Source: Actinomycetota bacterium
GTDB taxonomy: Bacteria; Actinomycetota; Actinomycetes; S36-B12; UBA5976
Length of the DNA stretch: 5,430 nucleotides
Direction of reading: 5' to 3'
Assembly (NCBI GenBank): GCA_009918865.1
Contig: RGCY01000087.1
Location: 1-5,430, forward strand
Translations under genes and position numbers: made by a program
Part shown: positions 1 to 5,430 of the stretch, one piece after another
How the letters are laid out: each line of letters begins with the position of its first letter
Numbering within the stretch: position 1 is the first letter of the stretch
Notes under the pieces: model-generated
Told to the model about the DNA's origin: nothing
Databases searched by the model: none
What the model saw: only the letters and a program-made list of their open reading frames with translations

Positions 1-609
1 TGGATGCTGCTGCGCCTGGGCACCGGCTACGACATCCGCGCCGACCTGAACGTGCTGTCGCGCGGAAAGCTGGAGCCGATCCCCTACATCGACGCGCTGA
101 CACGCATCCGAATTCTTGACCGAATCGATGCCTGGCTACCAACCCACAATCACTTCGCCAGGCTAGGCGCGGCACCCAAACACCATCTCGCAGACCCTGC
201 GCTGGCTGTCCAACTACTTGGACTCAGTCGCGAAACGTTGCTCACTGGAAGCCGAGGATTGGATGCACTACCCAGCGAGGGACCCTTCCTCGGCGCGCTG
301 TTTGAGTCGTTGTGTGCTTTGTCGGTGCAGGTGTTCGCCCAGGCGGCGTATGCGACGGTGAGGCATCTGCGCGAGCACGCGGGTCGGCGCGAGGTGGACT
401 TCATCGTGGTCCGCAACGACGGCAGAGTTCTGGCCATCGAGGCGAAAATTGCCGCAGCAGTGACTGACCACGATGTGCATCACTTGCACTGGCTCGGTGA
501 ACAAATCGGCAACCGACTCGTGGACAAGCTCATCCTCACGACCGGCACGGATGCCTACCGCCGTGCAGACGGTGTGGCTGTCGTGCCGCTAGCGCTCCTT
601 GGCCCCTAA
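1..609 (+). CDS. AAA_14/DUF4143-type ATPase, C-terminal part (5'-truncated by window edge)
   Basis: The reading frame is open from the first base, so the 202 visible residues are the C-terminal part of a longer protein. The usual family layout is an N-terminal P-loop AAA domain, here outside the window, followed by a DUF4143 domain. Visible hallmarks, counting from the first codon: an H-F-A-R-L-G stretch near residues 51-56 and a following L-A-D-P-A-L segment (63-68), as in the N-terminal part of DUF4143; a G-A-L-F-E motif (98-102); and a nuclease-like E-V-D-F (131-134) plus E-A-K (147-149) pair resembling a PD-(D/E)XK core. Family members are common, often laterally spread, and their physiological role is poorly defined; DNA-related or defence functions have been suggested but not settled. 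The TAA stop overlaps the stop of the convergent transporter gene. Promoter and start are not in the window. Family assignment is fairly sure; function is not. Confidence 0.85.
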   Translation, partial: WMLLRLGTGYDIRADLNVLSRGKLEPIPYIDALTRIRILDRIDAWLPTHNHFARLGAAPKHHLADPALAVQLLGLSRETLLTGSRGLDALPSEGPFLGALFESLCALSVQVFAQAAYATVRHLREHAGRREVDFIVVRNDGRVLAIEAKIAAAVTDHDVHHLHWLGEQIGNRLVDKLILTTGTDAYRRADGVAVVPLALLGP

Positions 610-2816
610 GCGACAGGCTCGGGGTCGCGAGCAAGCCGGCTTGGCCACCACACGATCTTGCCCATCCGGTGCACGAGCGCAGGCACCAACAACGAACGCA
701 CGATGATGGTGTCGAGCAATACGCCAAAGGCGACGGCGAATCCAATTTCAGCAAGGAACACCAACGGGAGAATGCCGAGCACGGAGAAAGTCGCCGCGAG
801 CACAACACCTGCGCTAGTAATCACCGCGCCTGTGACAGCGAGAGCATGCAAGGTTCCGTCGCGCGTGCCTTCCTTGAGTGACTCCTCTCGCACGCGAGTC
901 ATCAAGAAGATGTTGTAGTCAATACCCACCGCGACGAGGAACACGAATGCGAACAGTGGGAACGACGAATCCGCGCCGGCGAACTTGAACACGTGGTTAA
1001 AGACCAAAGCACACACACCAAGAGTGGCTCCGAACGAGAGCACCACTGTGCCAATGAGCAATAGTGGCGCCAACAAGGATCGAAGTAGCAACGCCAGAAT
1101 CACTGTGATGACCAACAGCACAATCGGGATGATGACTTTGCGGTCATGCCGCGATGCCTGCTGCACGTCGTATTGAGCACCAGCGTTTCCTCCGACGAGT
1201 GCATCGGCTCCTGAAATCCCATTGACCTTCGCGCGCAACGCGGCTGTGGTGGCTTGGGCGGATGTGTCTGACTCGGAGACGTCGTATGTCACATCCACAA
1301 CCCCGTACGAACCATCCTTGTTCAATGCGGGCACGGGTTGTTTCGTCGCCGGGTCAAGGGTCAGACGTACTCGTGCGACGCCCACACCTGGCACTGCCTC
1401 TGCGGCGCTTTGGACTGCGGTCAGCGAACCAGCGCGAGCAACAACTTCAGCATCCGGCGCTGGAGGCACAAGATCGTGACGCTCAAGAACCCGGAAACCA
1501 GCGACTGCGGCGTTGTCTTTGTTGACGAATGTGTCAATTGACGACACACCTTCAGCCTTAAGCGTCGGAATGAAGGCACACAGTGCAGCCAACGCCAAAC
1601 CGGTGACCGTTGCGGCCGCAGTGTTGCGGCGACCAACGAGGCGAGCGACCTTCGCCCACACTCCGCGAATTTCAGCAAGTTCACTGCCGTGCTTGGGAAT
1701 GAACGGCCAGAACACCCGACGACCGACCAGCAGCAGCACTGCGGGCAGGAAAGTCATCGATGCAATGAAGGCAGCGAGAACTCCGATGGCACCCGTGGGA
1801 CCAAGCGCTGCATTGCTCTTGAGTTGGGAGAACGTGAGACACATCAAACCGACGGCAACTGTGCCGGCGCTGGCCAGAATCGGTTCCCACGATGCGCGCA
1901 GAGCGACTCGCATGGCGTCGTATTTGGATTCATGGCGACGGAGTTCTTCGCGATATCGGGAAATCAACAGCAACGAATAGTCAGTTGCTGCACCCAGCGT
2001 GAGCACGAACATGATGCCCTGGCTCTGGCCATTGAGCTTGATGATGTCGTTCTTGGCCAGTGCATAAACGGCCACCACACTCAAGCAAAGCGCAAACATT
2101 GATGACACCAACGGCAGCACCCACAAGAACGGGCTGCGGTAAACAATGAGCAGAATCAAAGCGACAACAATCAAAGTCGAGAAGAGCAGTTTGGTGTCAA
2201 GTTCGCCGAAAACCTTTGCCAACTCCGCAAAGAGTCCACCAGCTCCAGTGACATAGCCGGAGACCCCGGGCGCAACTTGTTGCACATACCGCGCCATCGC
2301 GGCACTGATGTCTTCAATGGCGTTGAAGCCTTCAGCATCGCTGAGTTTCTTAAAGTTGATGAACACCAACGCCGCAAGCGCTTTGCCGTCCTTGCTCGTC
2401 GCTTCGGCTGCCATTTCTGGTGACGCGGGGAAGATATAGGGAACCGTGACGCCGTTGAATGTGCGAGTGGCAAGGTAAGGCGCAACCTTGGGGTCTTTCG
2501 CCGCGTTGTTCACCGCAGTCATGATGGCTGCAACATCGGACGGGGTGAGATTTGTCTGCTTCTCAAAGGACAATGTGAATGGCAATTCCCCAGAACCTTC
2601 GCGGAAAGTTTCGAGCACCTTTTGTGCTTGCGCCGACTGCGCTTTCGCAGGTAGGAATTCGCTGTTGTCGTTCTTTTGCACCTTGTTCAACTCACCAAAG
2701 AGCGGACCACCAATGCCGCCGAGCGCAAGCCACGCCACCACCATGAGAGCGGCGAAAGTGAAAGACTTTGGGCGACGCTTGCGTGTGGTCGCAGGTGTGG
2801 TCTCGGGCAGACTCAT
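606..2816 (-). CDS. MMPL/RND-family membrane transporter, complete
   Basis: This encodes a 736-residue proton-driven exporter of the MMPL branch of the RND superfamily, acting in the cytoplasmic membrane. Hydrophobic segments sit at about residues 20-40, 207-226, 230-253, 267-287, 311-332, 338-364 and 399-418, then 560-579, 582-606, 618-640, 660-682 and 685-713. That gives 12 helices in two halves, each half with an extracytoplasmic loop domain after its first helix (about 41-206 and 419-559). Both halves carry the G-x-x-x-D-Y-type motif on helices 4 and 10 (D279-Y280 and D633-Y634), matching the Asp-Tyr relay pairs of mycobacterial MmpL3. The ATG at 2816 is preferred over one at 2909 because GAAAGG lies 6 nt upstream and the protein then opens with a short basic segment before helix 1. 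Length is normal for actinobacterial MMPL proteins. In that family substrates are lipids, glycolipids, siderophores or drugs; nothing here identifies the cargo. No accessory gene or regulator is adjacent. Confidence 0.93.
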   Translation of the reverse strand: MSLPETTPATTRKRRPKSFTFAALMVVAWLALGGIGGPLFGELNKVQKNDNSEFLPAKAQSAQAQKVLETFREGSGELPFTLSFEKQTNLTPSDVAAIMTAVNNAAKDPKVAPYLATRTFNGVTVPYIFPASPEMAAEATSKDGKALAALVFINFKKLSDAEGFNAIEDISAAMARYVQQVAPGVSGYVTGAGGLFAELAKVFGELDTKLLFSTLIVVALILLIVYRSPFLWVLPLVSSMFALCLSVVAVYALAKNDIIKLNGQSQGIMFVLTLGAATDYSLLLISRYREELRRHESKYDAMRVALRASWEPILASAGTVAVGLMCLTFSQLKSNAALGPTGAIGVLAAFIASMTFLPAVLLLVGRRVFWPFIPKHGSELAEIRGVWAKVARLVGRRNTAAATVTGLALAALCAFIPTLKAEGVSSIDTFVNKDNAAVAGFRVLERHDLVPPAPDAEVVARAGSLTAVQSAAEAVPGVGVARVRLTLDPATKQPVPALNKDGSYGVVDVTYDVSESDTSAQATTAALRAKVNGISGADALVGGNAGAQYDVQQASRHDRKVIIPIVLLVITVILALLLRSLLAPLLLIGTVVLSFGATLGVCALVFNHVFKFAGADSSFPLFAFVFLVAVGIDYNIFLMTRVREESLKEGTRDGTLHALAVTGAVITSAGVVLAATFSVLGILPLVFLAEIGFAVAFGVLLDTIIVRSLLVPALVHRMGKIVWWPSRLARDPEPVA

Positions 2817-2822
2817 GACAGG

Positions 2823-2828
2823 CCTTTC
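2823..2828 (-). promoter_or_regulatory. Ribosome binding site of the MMPL gene
   Basis: On the minus strand this reads GAAAGG, 6 nt before the ATG at 2816-2814. It decides the start codon: the upstream in-frame ATG at 2909 would add 31 residues with no hydrophobic or family-like character. Confidence 0.7.
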
Positions 2829-2858
2829 AGGCTTTGAAGTCGATGTGATGGGGAAGTT

Positions 2859-2871
2859 TGCGCACAGCGCA
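2859..2871. repeat. Short inverted repeat TGCGC-aca-GCGCA in the divergent intergenic region
   Basis: Perfect 5-bp arms separated by 3 nt, 43 to 55 bp upstream of the MMPL start codon. It could be an operator half-site pair or a small hairpin in the MMPL 5' leader. The role is unknown, and short repeats of this kind also occur by chance. Confidence 0.4.
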
Positions 2872-2874
2872 GTG

Positions 2875-2888
2875 GGTAGAAGGCTACC
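2875..2888. repeat. Short inverted repeat GGTAG-aagg-CTACC in the divergent intergenic region
   Basis: Perfect 5-bp arms around a 4-nt loop, starting only 3 bp from the repeat at 2859-2871. The right arm, with one more base (CTACCG, 2884-2889), is the reverse complement of CGGTAG at 2927-2932, which overlaps the left arm of the longer repeat at 2929-2958. The same half-site therefore recurs in this region. It may be a regulator binding site or leader hairpin for the MMPL gene; this is inference. Confidence 0.4.
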
Positions 2889-2928
2889 GGGCAACGGTGC
2901 TCGCGGCATCTTGGATGGGTGAACGACG

Positions 2929-2958
2929 GTAGGTCGGCAGGTGCAGACTTCGACCTAC
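2929..2958. promoter_or_regulatory. Candidate operator: 8-bp perfect inverted repeat upstream of lipB
   Basis: GTAGGTCG (2929-2936) and CGACCTAC (2951-2958) are exact inverted copies with centres 22 bp apart, about two helical turns, and a 14-nt spacer. The right arm overlaps the proposed -35 element of the lipB promoter (2949-2954), so a protein bound here could block or assist transcription of the lip operon and could also affect the divergent MMPL gene. No regulator gene lies in the window. What is seen is the repeat; its operator function is inferred. Confidence 0.45.
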
Positions 2959-2984
2959 GCTCACAGGAACTTAGAGTTGGCATG
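2949..2984 (+). promoter_or_regulatory. Candidate lipB promoter giving a leaderless transcript
   Basis: TTCGAC (2949-2954) and TAGAGT (2972-2977) are separated by 17 nt. The -10 fits the actinobacterial TAnnnT pattern; the -35 is weak. A transcription start about 7 nt after the -10 falls on G2984, the first base of the lipB GTG start. No convincing ribosome binding site lies at normal distance (AGGAA at 2965-2969 ends 14 nt before the start), which agrees with leaderless translation, common in Actinomycetota. Confidence 0.5.
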
Positions 2985-3643
2985 TGATTGAGGTTGTCCG
3001 TCACGGACTCAGCTGCGATGCGCTCGGGCCGGTGGACTACCACGAAACCTGGCGGTTTCAACGTGACTTGCACGCACGTGTGGTCAAGGGCGAACATCCC
3101 GGCGCGGTGTTACTGCTCGAACATCACAGTGTCTACACCGCGGGTAAGCGCACCGACCCCTTGCACATGCCCCTTGATGGCACGTCAGTGGTCACCGTGG
3201 ATCGTGGCGGTTCCATCACTTGGCATGGCCCCGGGCAACTCATCGCTTATCCAATTCTGCGGCTACCCCAGCGCGTGTATGTCGGTGATTTGGTGCGCCG
3301 GCTCGAGAGATGCGTGATGGCTGTGTGCACGCAGTTCGCAGTGCCCACTGTTCCCGTGACGGGTCGCAGTGGCGTGTGGGTGCCGGCCGATGAGCGCGGA
3401 CCGGAACGCAAGATTTGTGCCATTGGCTTGCGCGTGACTCAAGGTGTTTCCATGCATGGAATTGCGTTGAATTGTGATGCCGATCTATCCGCATTTGACC
3501 GCATCACGCCATGTGGCATCTCCGACGCCGGTGTCACGTCACTATCCCAGGAGTTGGACCGCACTGTGACCGTGGCAGAAGTCGCCCCGGTCTTCGAAGC
3601 GCAGGTGCAGGAGTTCTTCGCGGACTTTGAGCGCGTAGGGTGA
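2984..3643 (+). CDS. lipB: Octanoyl-[acyl carrier protein]:protein N-octanoyltransferase LipB
   Basis: LipB catalyses the first step of de novo protein lipoylation: it moves octanoyl from octanoyl-ACP to the target lysine of lipoyl domains in the cytoplasm. The 219-residue protein is full length for the family. Landmarks: L-L-L-E-H-H-S-V-Y-T-A-G-K-R (43-56); R-G-G-S-I-T-W-H-G-P-G-Q (74-85), with the T-W-H form found in actinobacterial members; G-R-S-G-V-W (127-132); catalytic Lys143 in K-I-C-A-I-G; M-H-G-I-A-L-N (157-163); and P-C-G-I-S (176-180) with the acyl-carrying Cys177. The GTG at 2984 is the most upstream start possible, because an in-frame TAG sits at 2972-2974, and the N-terminus then aligns well with known LipB proteins. 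Its TGA overlaps the lipA ATG by one base (TGATG), implying coupled translation. No missing key residue. Confidence 0.97.
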   Translation: MIEVVRHGLSCDALGPVDYHETWRFQRDLHARVVKGEHPGAVLLLEHHSVYTAGKRTDPLHMPLDGTSVVTVDRGGSITWHGPGQLIAYPILRLPQRVYVGDLVRRLERCVMAVCTQFAVPTVPVTGRSGVWVPADERGPERKICAIGLRVTQGVSMHGIALNCDADLSAFDRITPCGISDAGVTSLSQELDRTVTVAEVAPVFEAQVQEFFADFERVG

Positions 3644-4623
3644 TGGCTGTGACCCAGACAACCGAGTCCGCCGGCTCCCCCACCGGCCCTGATGGGCGCA
3701 AGTTGCTCCGCATTGAAGTGCGTAACTCTGAAGTGCCGATTGAACGCAAACCGGACTGGATAAAGACCAAACTCAAGACCGGGCCTCAGTATCAACAAAT
3801 TCAGGCACTCGTGAAATCCGAAGGCCTTCACACGGTGTGCCAAGAGGCCGGCTGCCCAAACATTTACGAATGCTGGGAAGACCGCGAAGCAACCTTCTTG
3901 ATTGGTGGCGAGCAATGCACTCGCCGATGCGACTTCTGCAACATCGACACTGGTAAGCCCAAAGACCTAGACCGCGATGAACCGCGCCGGGTTGCGGAAT
4001 CAGTGCGCACCATGGGTTTGAACTACGCAACTGTCACAGGTGTGGCGCGCGATGACCTACCCGACCAAGGCGCCTGGCTCTACGCCGAAACCGTGCGCAT
4101 GATTCACGAAACTTTGCCCGAGTGTGGCGTGGAACTACTCGCGCCCGACTTCAACGGTGTCCCCCATTTATTGCAGATGGTGTTTGCATCAAAACCCGAA
4201 GTGTTCGCCCACAACATTGAGACTGTGCCGCGTATCTTCAAACGCATCCGACCTGCATTTCGCTACGAACGCAGCCTGAATGTCATCACCGCCGCTCGCG
4301 ATTCTGGCTTAGTTACCAAGAGCAACCTCATCTTGGGCATGGGGGAAGAAATCGCCGAAGTTGAGCAGGCGCTACTCGACCTTCGCAATGCTGGCTGTGA
4401 CCTCGTGACCATCACGCAATATCTGCGACCATCACCCCGACATCATCCTGTGGAGCGTTGGGTGCACCCCGAAGAGTTCATTGCGCTCGCAGATTTTGCG
4501 CGCAGTCTCGGCTTTGCAGGGGTTATGAGTGGTCCACTCGTGCGTTCGTCGTACCGCGCCGGCCGGCTCTATCAGCAGGCCATTGCCGCGCGTGCCACCG
4601 CCACCGCTGCAACCGGCGCATAG
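3643..4623 (+). CDS. lipA: Lipoyl synthase LipA (radical SAM enzyme)
   Basis: LipA inserts two sulfur atoms at C6 and C8 of the protein-bound octanoyl chain laid down by LipB, using S-adenosylmethionine and two [4Fe-4S] clusters. Read from the ATG at 3643 it has 326 residues, normal for the family. The auxiliary (sacrificial) cluster motif C-x4-C-x5-C is C66, C71 and C77; the radical SAM motif C-x3-C-x2-C is C92, C96 and C99; the C-terminal R-S-S-Y motif (301-304) supplies the serine ligand of the auxiliary cluster. Other family blocks are V-T-G-V-A-R-D-D-L (131-139), E-L-L-A-P-D-F (164-170), K-R-I-R-P (200-204) and T-Q-Y-L-R-P-S (258-264). The start is uncertain: GTG 3640, ATG 3643 (overlapping the lipB stop) or GTG 3649, the last having AGGG (3637-3640) at a better 8-nt spacing. 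The N-terminal stretch before residue 20 is poorly conserved, so this does not affect function. Confidence 0.98.
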   Translation: MAVTQTTESAGSPTGPDGRKLLRIEVRNSEVPIERKPDWIKTKLKTGPQYQQIQALVKSEGLHTVCQEAGCPNIYECWEDREATFLIGGEQCTRRCDFCNIDTGKPKDLDRDEPRRVAESVRTMGLNYATVTGVARDDLPDQGAWLYAETVRMIHETLPECGVELLAPDFNGVPHLLQMVFASKPEVFAHNIETVPRIFKRIRPAFRYERSLNVITAARDSGLVTKSNLILGMGEEIAEVEQALLDLRNAGCDLVTITQYLRPSPRHHPVERWVHPEEFIALADFARSLGFAGVMSGPLVRSSYRAGRLYQQAIAARATATAATGA

Positions 4624-4632
4624 GCTTAACCC

Positions 4633-5358
4633 GTGGCCCGAAAGTCCTCCTCCAAAGCCGCCGGCAAAGCCCCCAAGCAGCCCGGCAAAGTTCGCACATT
4701 CCTCAAGCAGGTGGGTGAGACCTACCAACTTGCAGCGAAGTACGACCGCCTGCTTGCCCTGAAACTCATCGCAATCATCGCAGTGGTGTGGGCGCTGTTG
4801 ATGGGCTTTGGAATCCTCATCAACTTCCCTTGGCTGTTCCTGTTGCCAGGTTTCCTCTTCGGTGTGCTCGCGGCAACTATCTACTTTGGTCGTCGCGCAG
4901 AGCGCGCCGCATATCTCAGCATCGAAGGTCAATCTGGTGCTGCCGCTGCGGTGTTGCAGGCGATGCGTGGGGGCTGGTTCACCACTCCTGCCGTCACATT
5001 CAACCGCCAGCAAGATTGCGTGCACCGCGTTGTGTGCCGGGCAGGTGTGGTGCTGGTGTCTGAAGGTCCCGCATCGCGCGTGGCTGCAATGTTGGATGCT
5101 GAGGAACGCAAGGTTTCTCGTTTCGCGCAAGGTGTTGCCGTCACCCTGTTGCAAAGTGGTAACGAGCCGGGGCAGATTCCGCTTCGCTCTCTACAAAAGA
5201 AACTGAAGAAACTGCCGCGAATCCTCAAGCCTGCACAAATGACGCAACTGCGTCGTCGCTTCGAGGCCATCAGCGCTGGCGGACCAAGCATGCCCATTCC
5301 GAAAGGGCCGATGCCGCGCAGCACACGCGATATGCGCGGCGCGCGCGGTGGTCGCTGA
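4633..5358 (+). CDS. DUF4191 domain-containing membrane protein, partner of the lip operon
   Basis: This 241-residue protein matches the DUF4191 family, found in Actinomycetota mostly just downstream of lipA; no function is established. It starts with a Lys/Ser/Ala/Pro-rich basic segment (1-20), then two membrane helices (about 41-62 and 66-86) joined by a very short turn, followed by a basic G-R-R-A-E-R patch (86-91). Both ends should therefore lie in the cytoplasm. The soluble part (about 92-215) includes a G-G-W-F-T-T-P-A-V segment (113-121), G-V-V-L-V-S-E-G (138-145) and a basic helix K-K-L-K-K-L-P-R (189-196). The C-terminal tail (216-241) is Gly/Pro/Arg-rich with P-I-P-K-G-P (221-226). 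The GTG start lies 9 bp after the lipA stop, with only a weak AGG (4622-4624) before it, so translation is probably coupled to lipA. A role in membrane association of lipoylation is conceivable from linkage alone. Confidence 0.9.
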   Translation: MARKSSSKAAGKAPKQPGKVRTFLKQVGETYQLAAKYDRLLALKLIAIIAVVWALLMGFGILINFPWLFLLPGFLFGVLAATIYFGRRAERAAYLSIEGQSGAAAAVLQAMRGGWFTTPAVTFNRQQDCVHRVVCRAGVVLVSEGPASRVAAMLDAEERKVSRFAQGVAVTLLQSGNEPGQIPLRSLQKKLKKLPRILKPAQMTQLRRRFEAISAGGPSMPIPKGPMPRSTRDMRGARGGR

Positions 5359-5378
5359 GTCATCACTGCGTTTCATCG

Positions 5379-5404
5379 GTGTGACAGTCGCGCAGACGTC
5401 ACAC
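5379..5404 (+). terminator. Candidate hairpin terminator of the lipB-lipA-DUF4191 operon
   Basis: The arms GTGTGAC (5379-5385) and GTCACAC (5398-5404) pair perfectly. Inside them GTC (5387-5389) pairs with GAC (5395-5397) around the loop GCGCA, with A5386 as a single bulge. This gives a 10-bp stem with a 5-nt loop, 20 bp after the DUF4191 stop. No U-tract follows on either strand, so it would be an actinobacterial-type hairpin without U-run, or alternatively an operator of the next gene. Confidence 0.55.
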
Positions 5405-5430
5405 ACATCACAATCGCCGTGCGCCTCATC
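5405..5430. other. Window end with no supportable gene
   Basis: These 26 bases beyond the hairpin are too few to call a gene. In many actinobacteria an RDD-family membrane protein and glutamine synthetase lie near this point, but nothing here shows either. Confidence 0.3.

Noticed and set aside
1513..1980. 155-codon plus-strand open frame inside the MMPL gene
   Set aside because: It is antisense to conserved transporter sequence, including helices, and its Ser/Arg/Ala-rich product resembles no family.
2817..2909. Longer MMPL protein starting at the ATG at 2909
   Set aside because: The extra 31 residues have no family-like character, and a good ribosome binding site sits directly before the ATG at 2816.
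2488..2922. 144-codon plus-strand open frame over the MMPL N-terminal region
   Set aside because: It is antisense to the conserved N-terminal helix and loop of the transporter and has no domain of its own.
3439..3915. 158-codon minus-strand open frame across the lipB-lipA junction
   Set aside because: It lies opposite catalytic regions of both lip genes, and the product shows no recognisable motif.
4432..5154. 240-codon open frame on the minus strand across the lipA end and DUF4191 gene
   Set aside because: It lies antisense to two well-supported genes, is Gly/His/Cys/Arg-rich with no recognisable domain, and looks like a codon-bias shadow.
5380..5403. CRP-like or GlnR-like binding site at the TGTGA...TCACA arms
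   Set aside because: CRP sites need a 6-nt spacer, and here it is 14. GlnR spacing and the GnAAC half-site also do not fit.
5191..5430. Minus-strand frame open to the right window edge with a C-x2-C-x2-C pattern near 5390-5412
   Set aside because: It would overlap the DUF4191 coding region by about 168 bp. The cysteine pattern comes from a few GT/GA-rich codons and the rest has no family character.

Overview
The window looks like chromosomal DNA of a moderately GC-rich member of the Actinomycetota (high-GC Gram-positive bacteria). Three things point there: the gene order lipB-lipA-DUF4191, which is typical of that phylum; LipB and LipA sequences of actinobacterial type; and frequent GTG starts. 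Genus and species cannot be told from the sequence.

Layout. Positions 1-609 (+) hold the C-terminal part of an ATPase of the AAA_14/DUF4143 type, whose N-terminal ATPase part lies to the left of the window. Its TAA stop overlaps the TAG stop of the next gene, which runs the other way: positions 606-2816 (-) encode a complete 736-residue MMPL/RND-family membrane transporter with 12 predicted membrane helices. A 167-bp divergent intergenic region (2817-2983) follows. It contains several inverted repeats and a candidate promoter for the next operon. Positions 2984-3643 (+) are lipB (octanoyltransferase), 3643-4623 (+) lipA (lipoyl synthase), and 4633-5358 (+) a two-helix membrane protein of the DUF4191 family. 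These three genes are spaced by -1 and 9 bp and almost certainly form one operon, closed by a hairpin at 5379-5404. The remaining 26 bases show no gene I can support.

How the genes work together. LipB moves the octanoyl group from octanoyl-ACP to lipoyl domains (E2 subunits of 2-oxoacid dehydrogenases, and GcvH). LipA then inserts two sulfurs to make lipoyl cofactors in place. The DUF4191 protein is a conserved companion of unknown role. The MMPL transporter and the DUF4143 ATPase have no evident metabolic link to lipoylation, although the transporter shares its upstream region with the lip operon.

No stretch longer than 300 bases lacks a gene. No tRNA, rRNA, CRISPR array, insertion sequence or phage gene was seen. 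This is mostly ordinary housekeeping DNA. The points most worth a second look are the probable leaderless lipB transcript, the inverted repeat overlapping its -35 region, and the overlapping convergent stops at 606-609.
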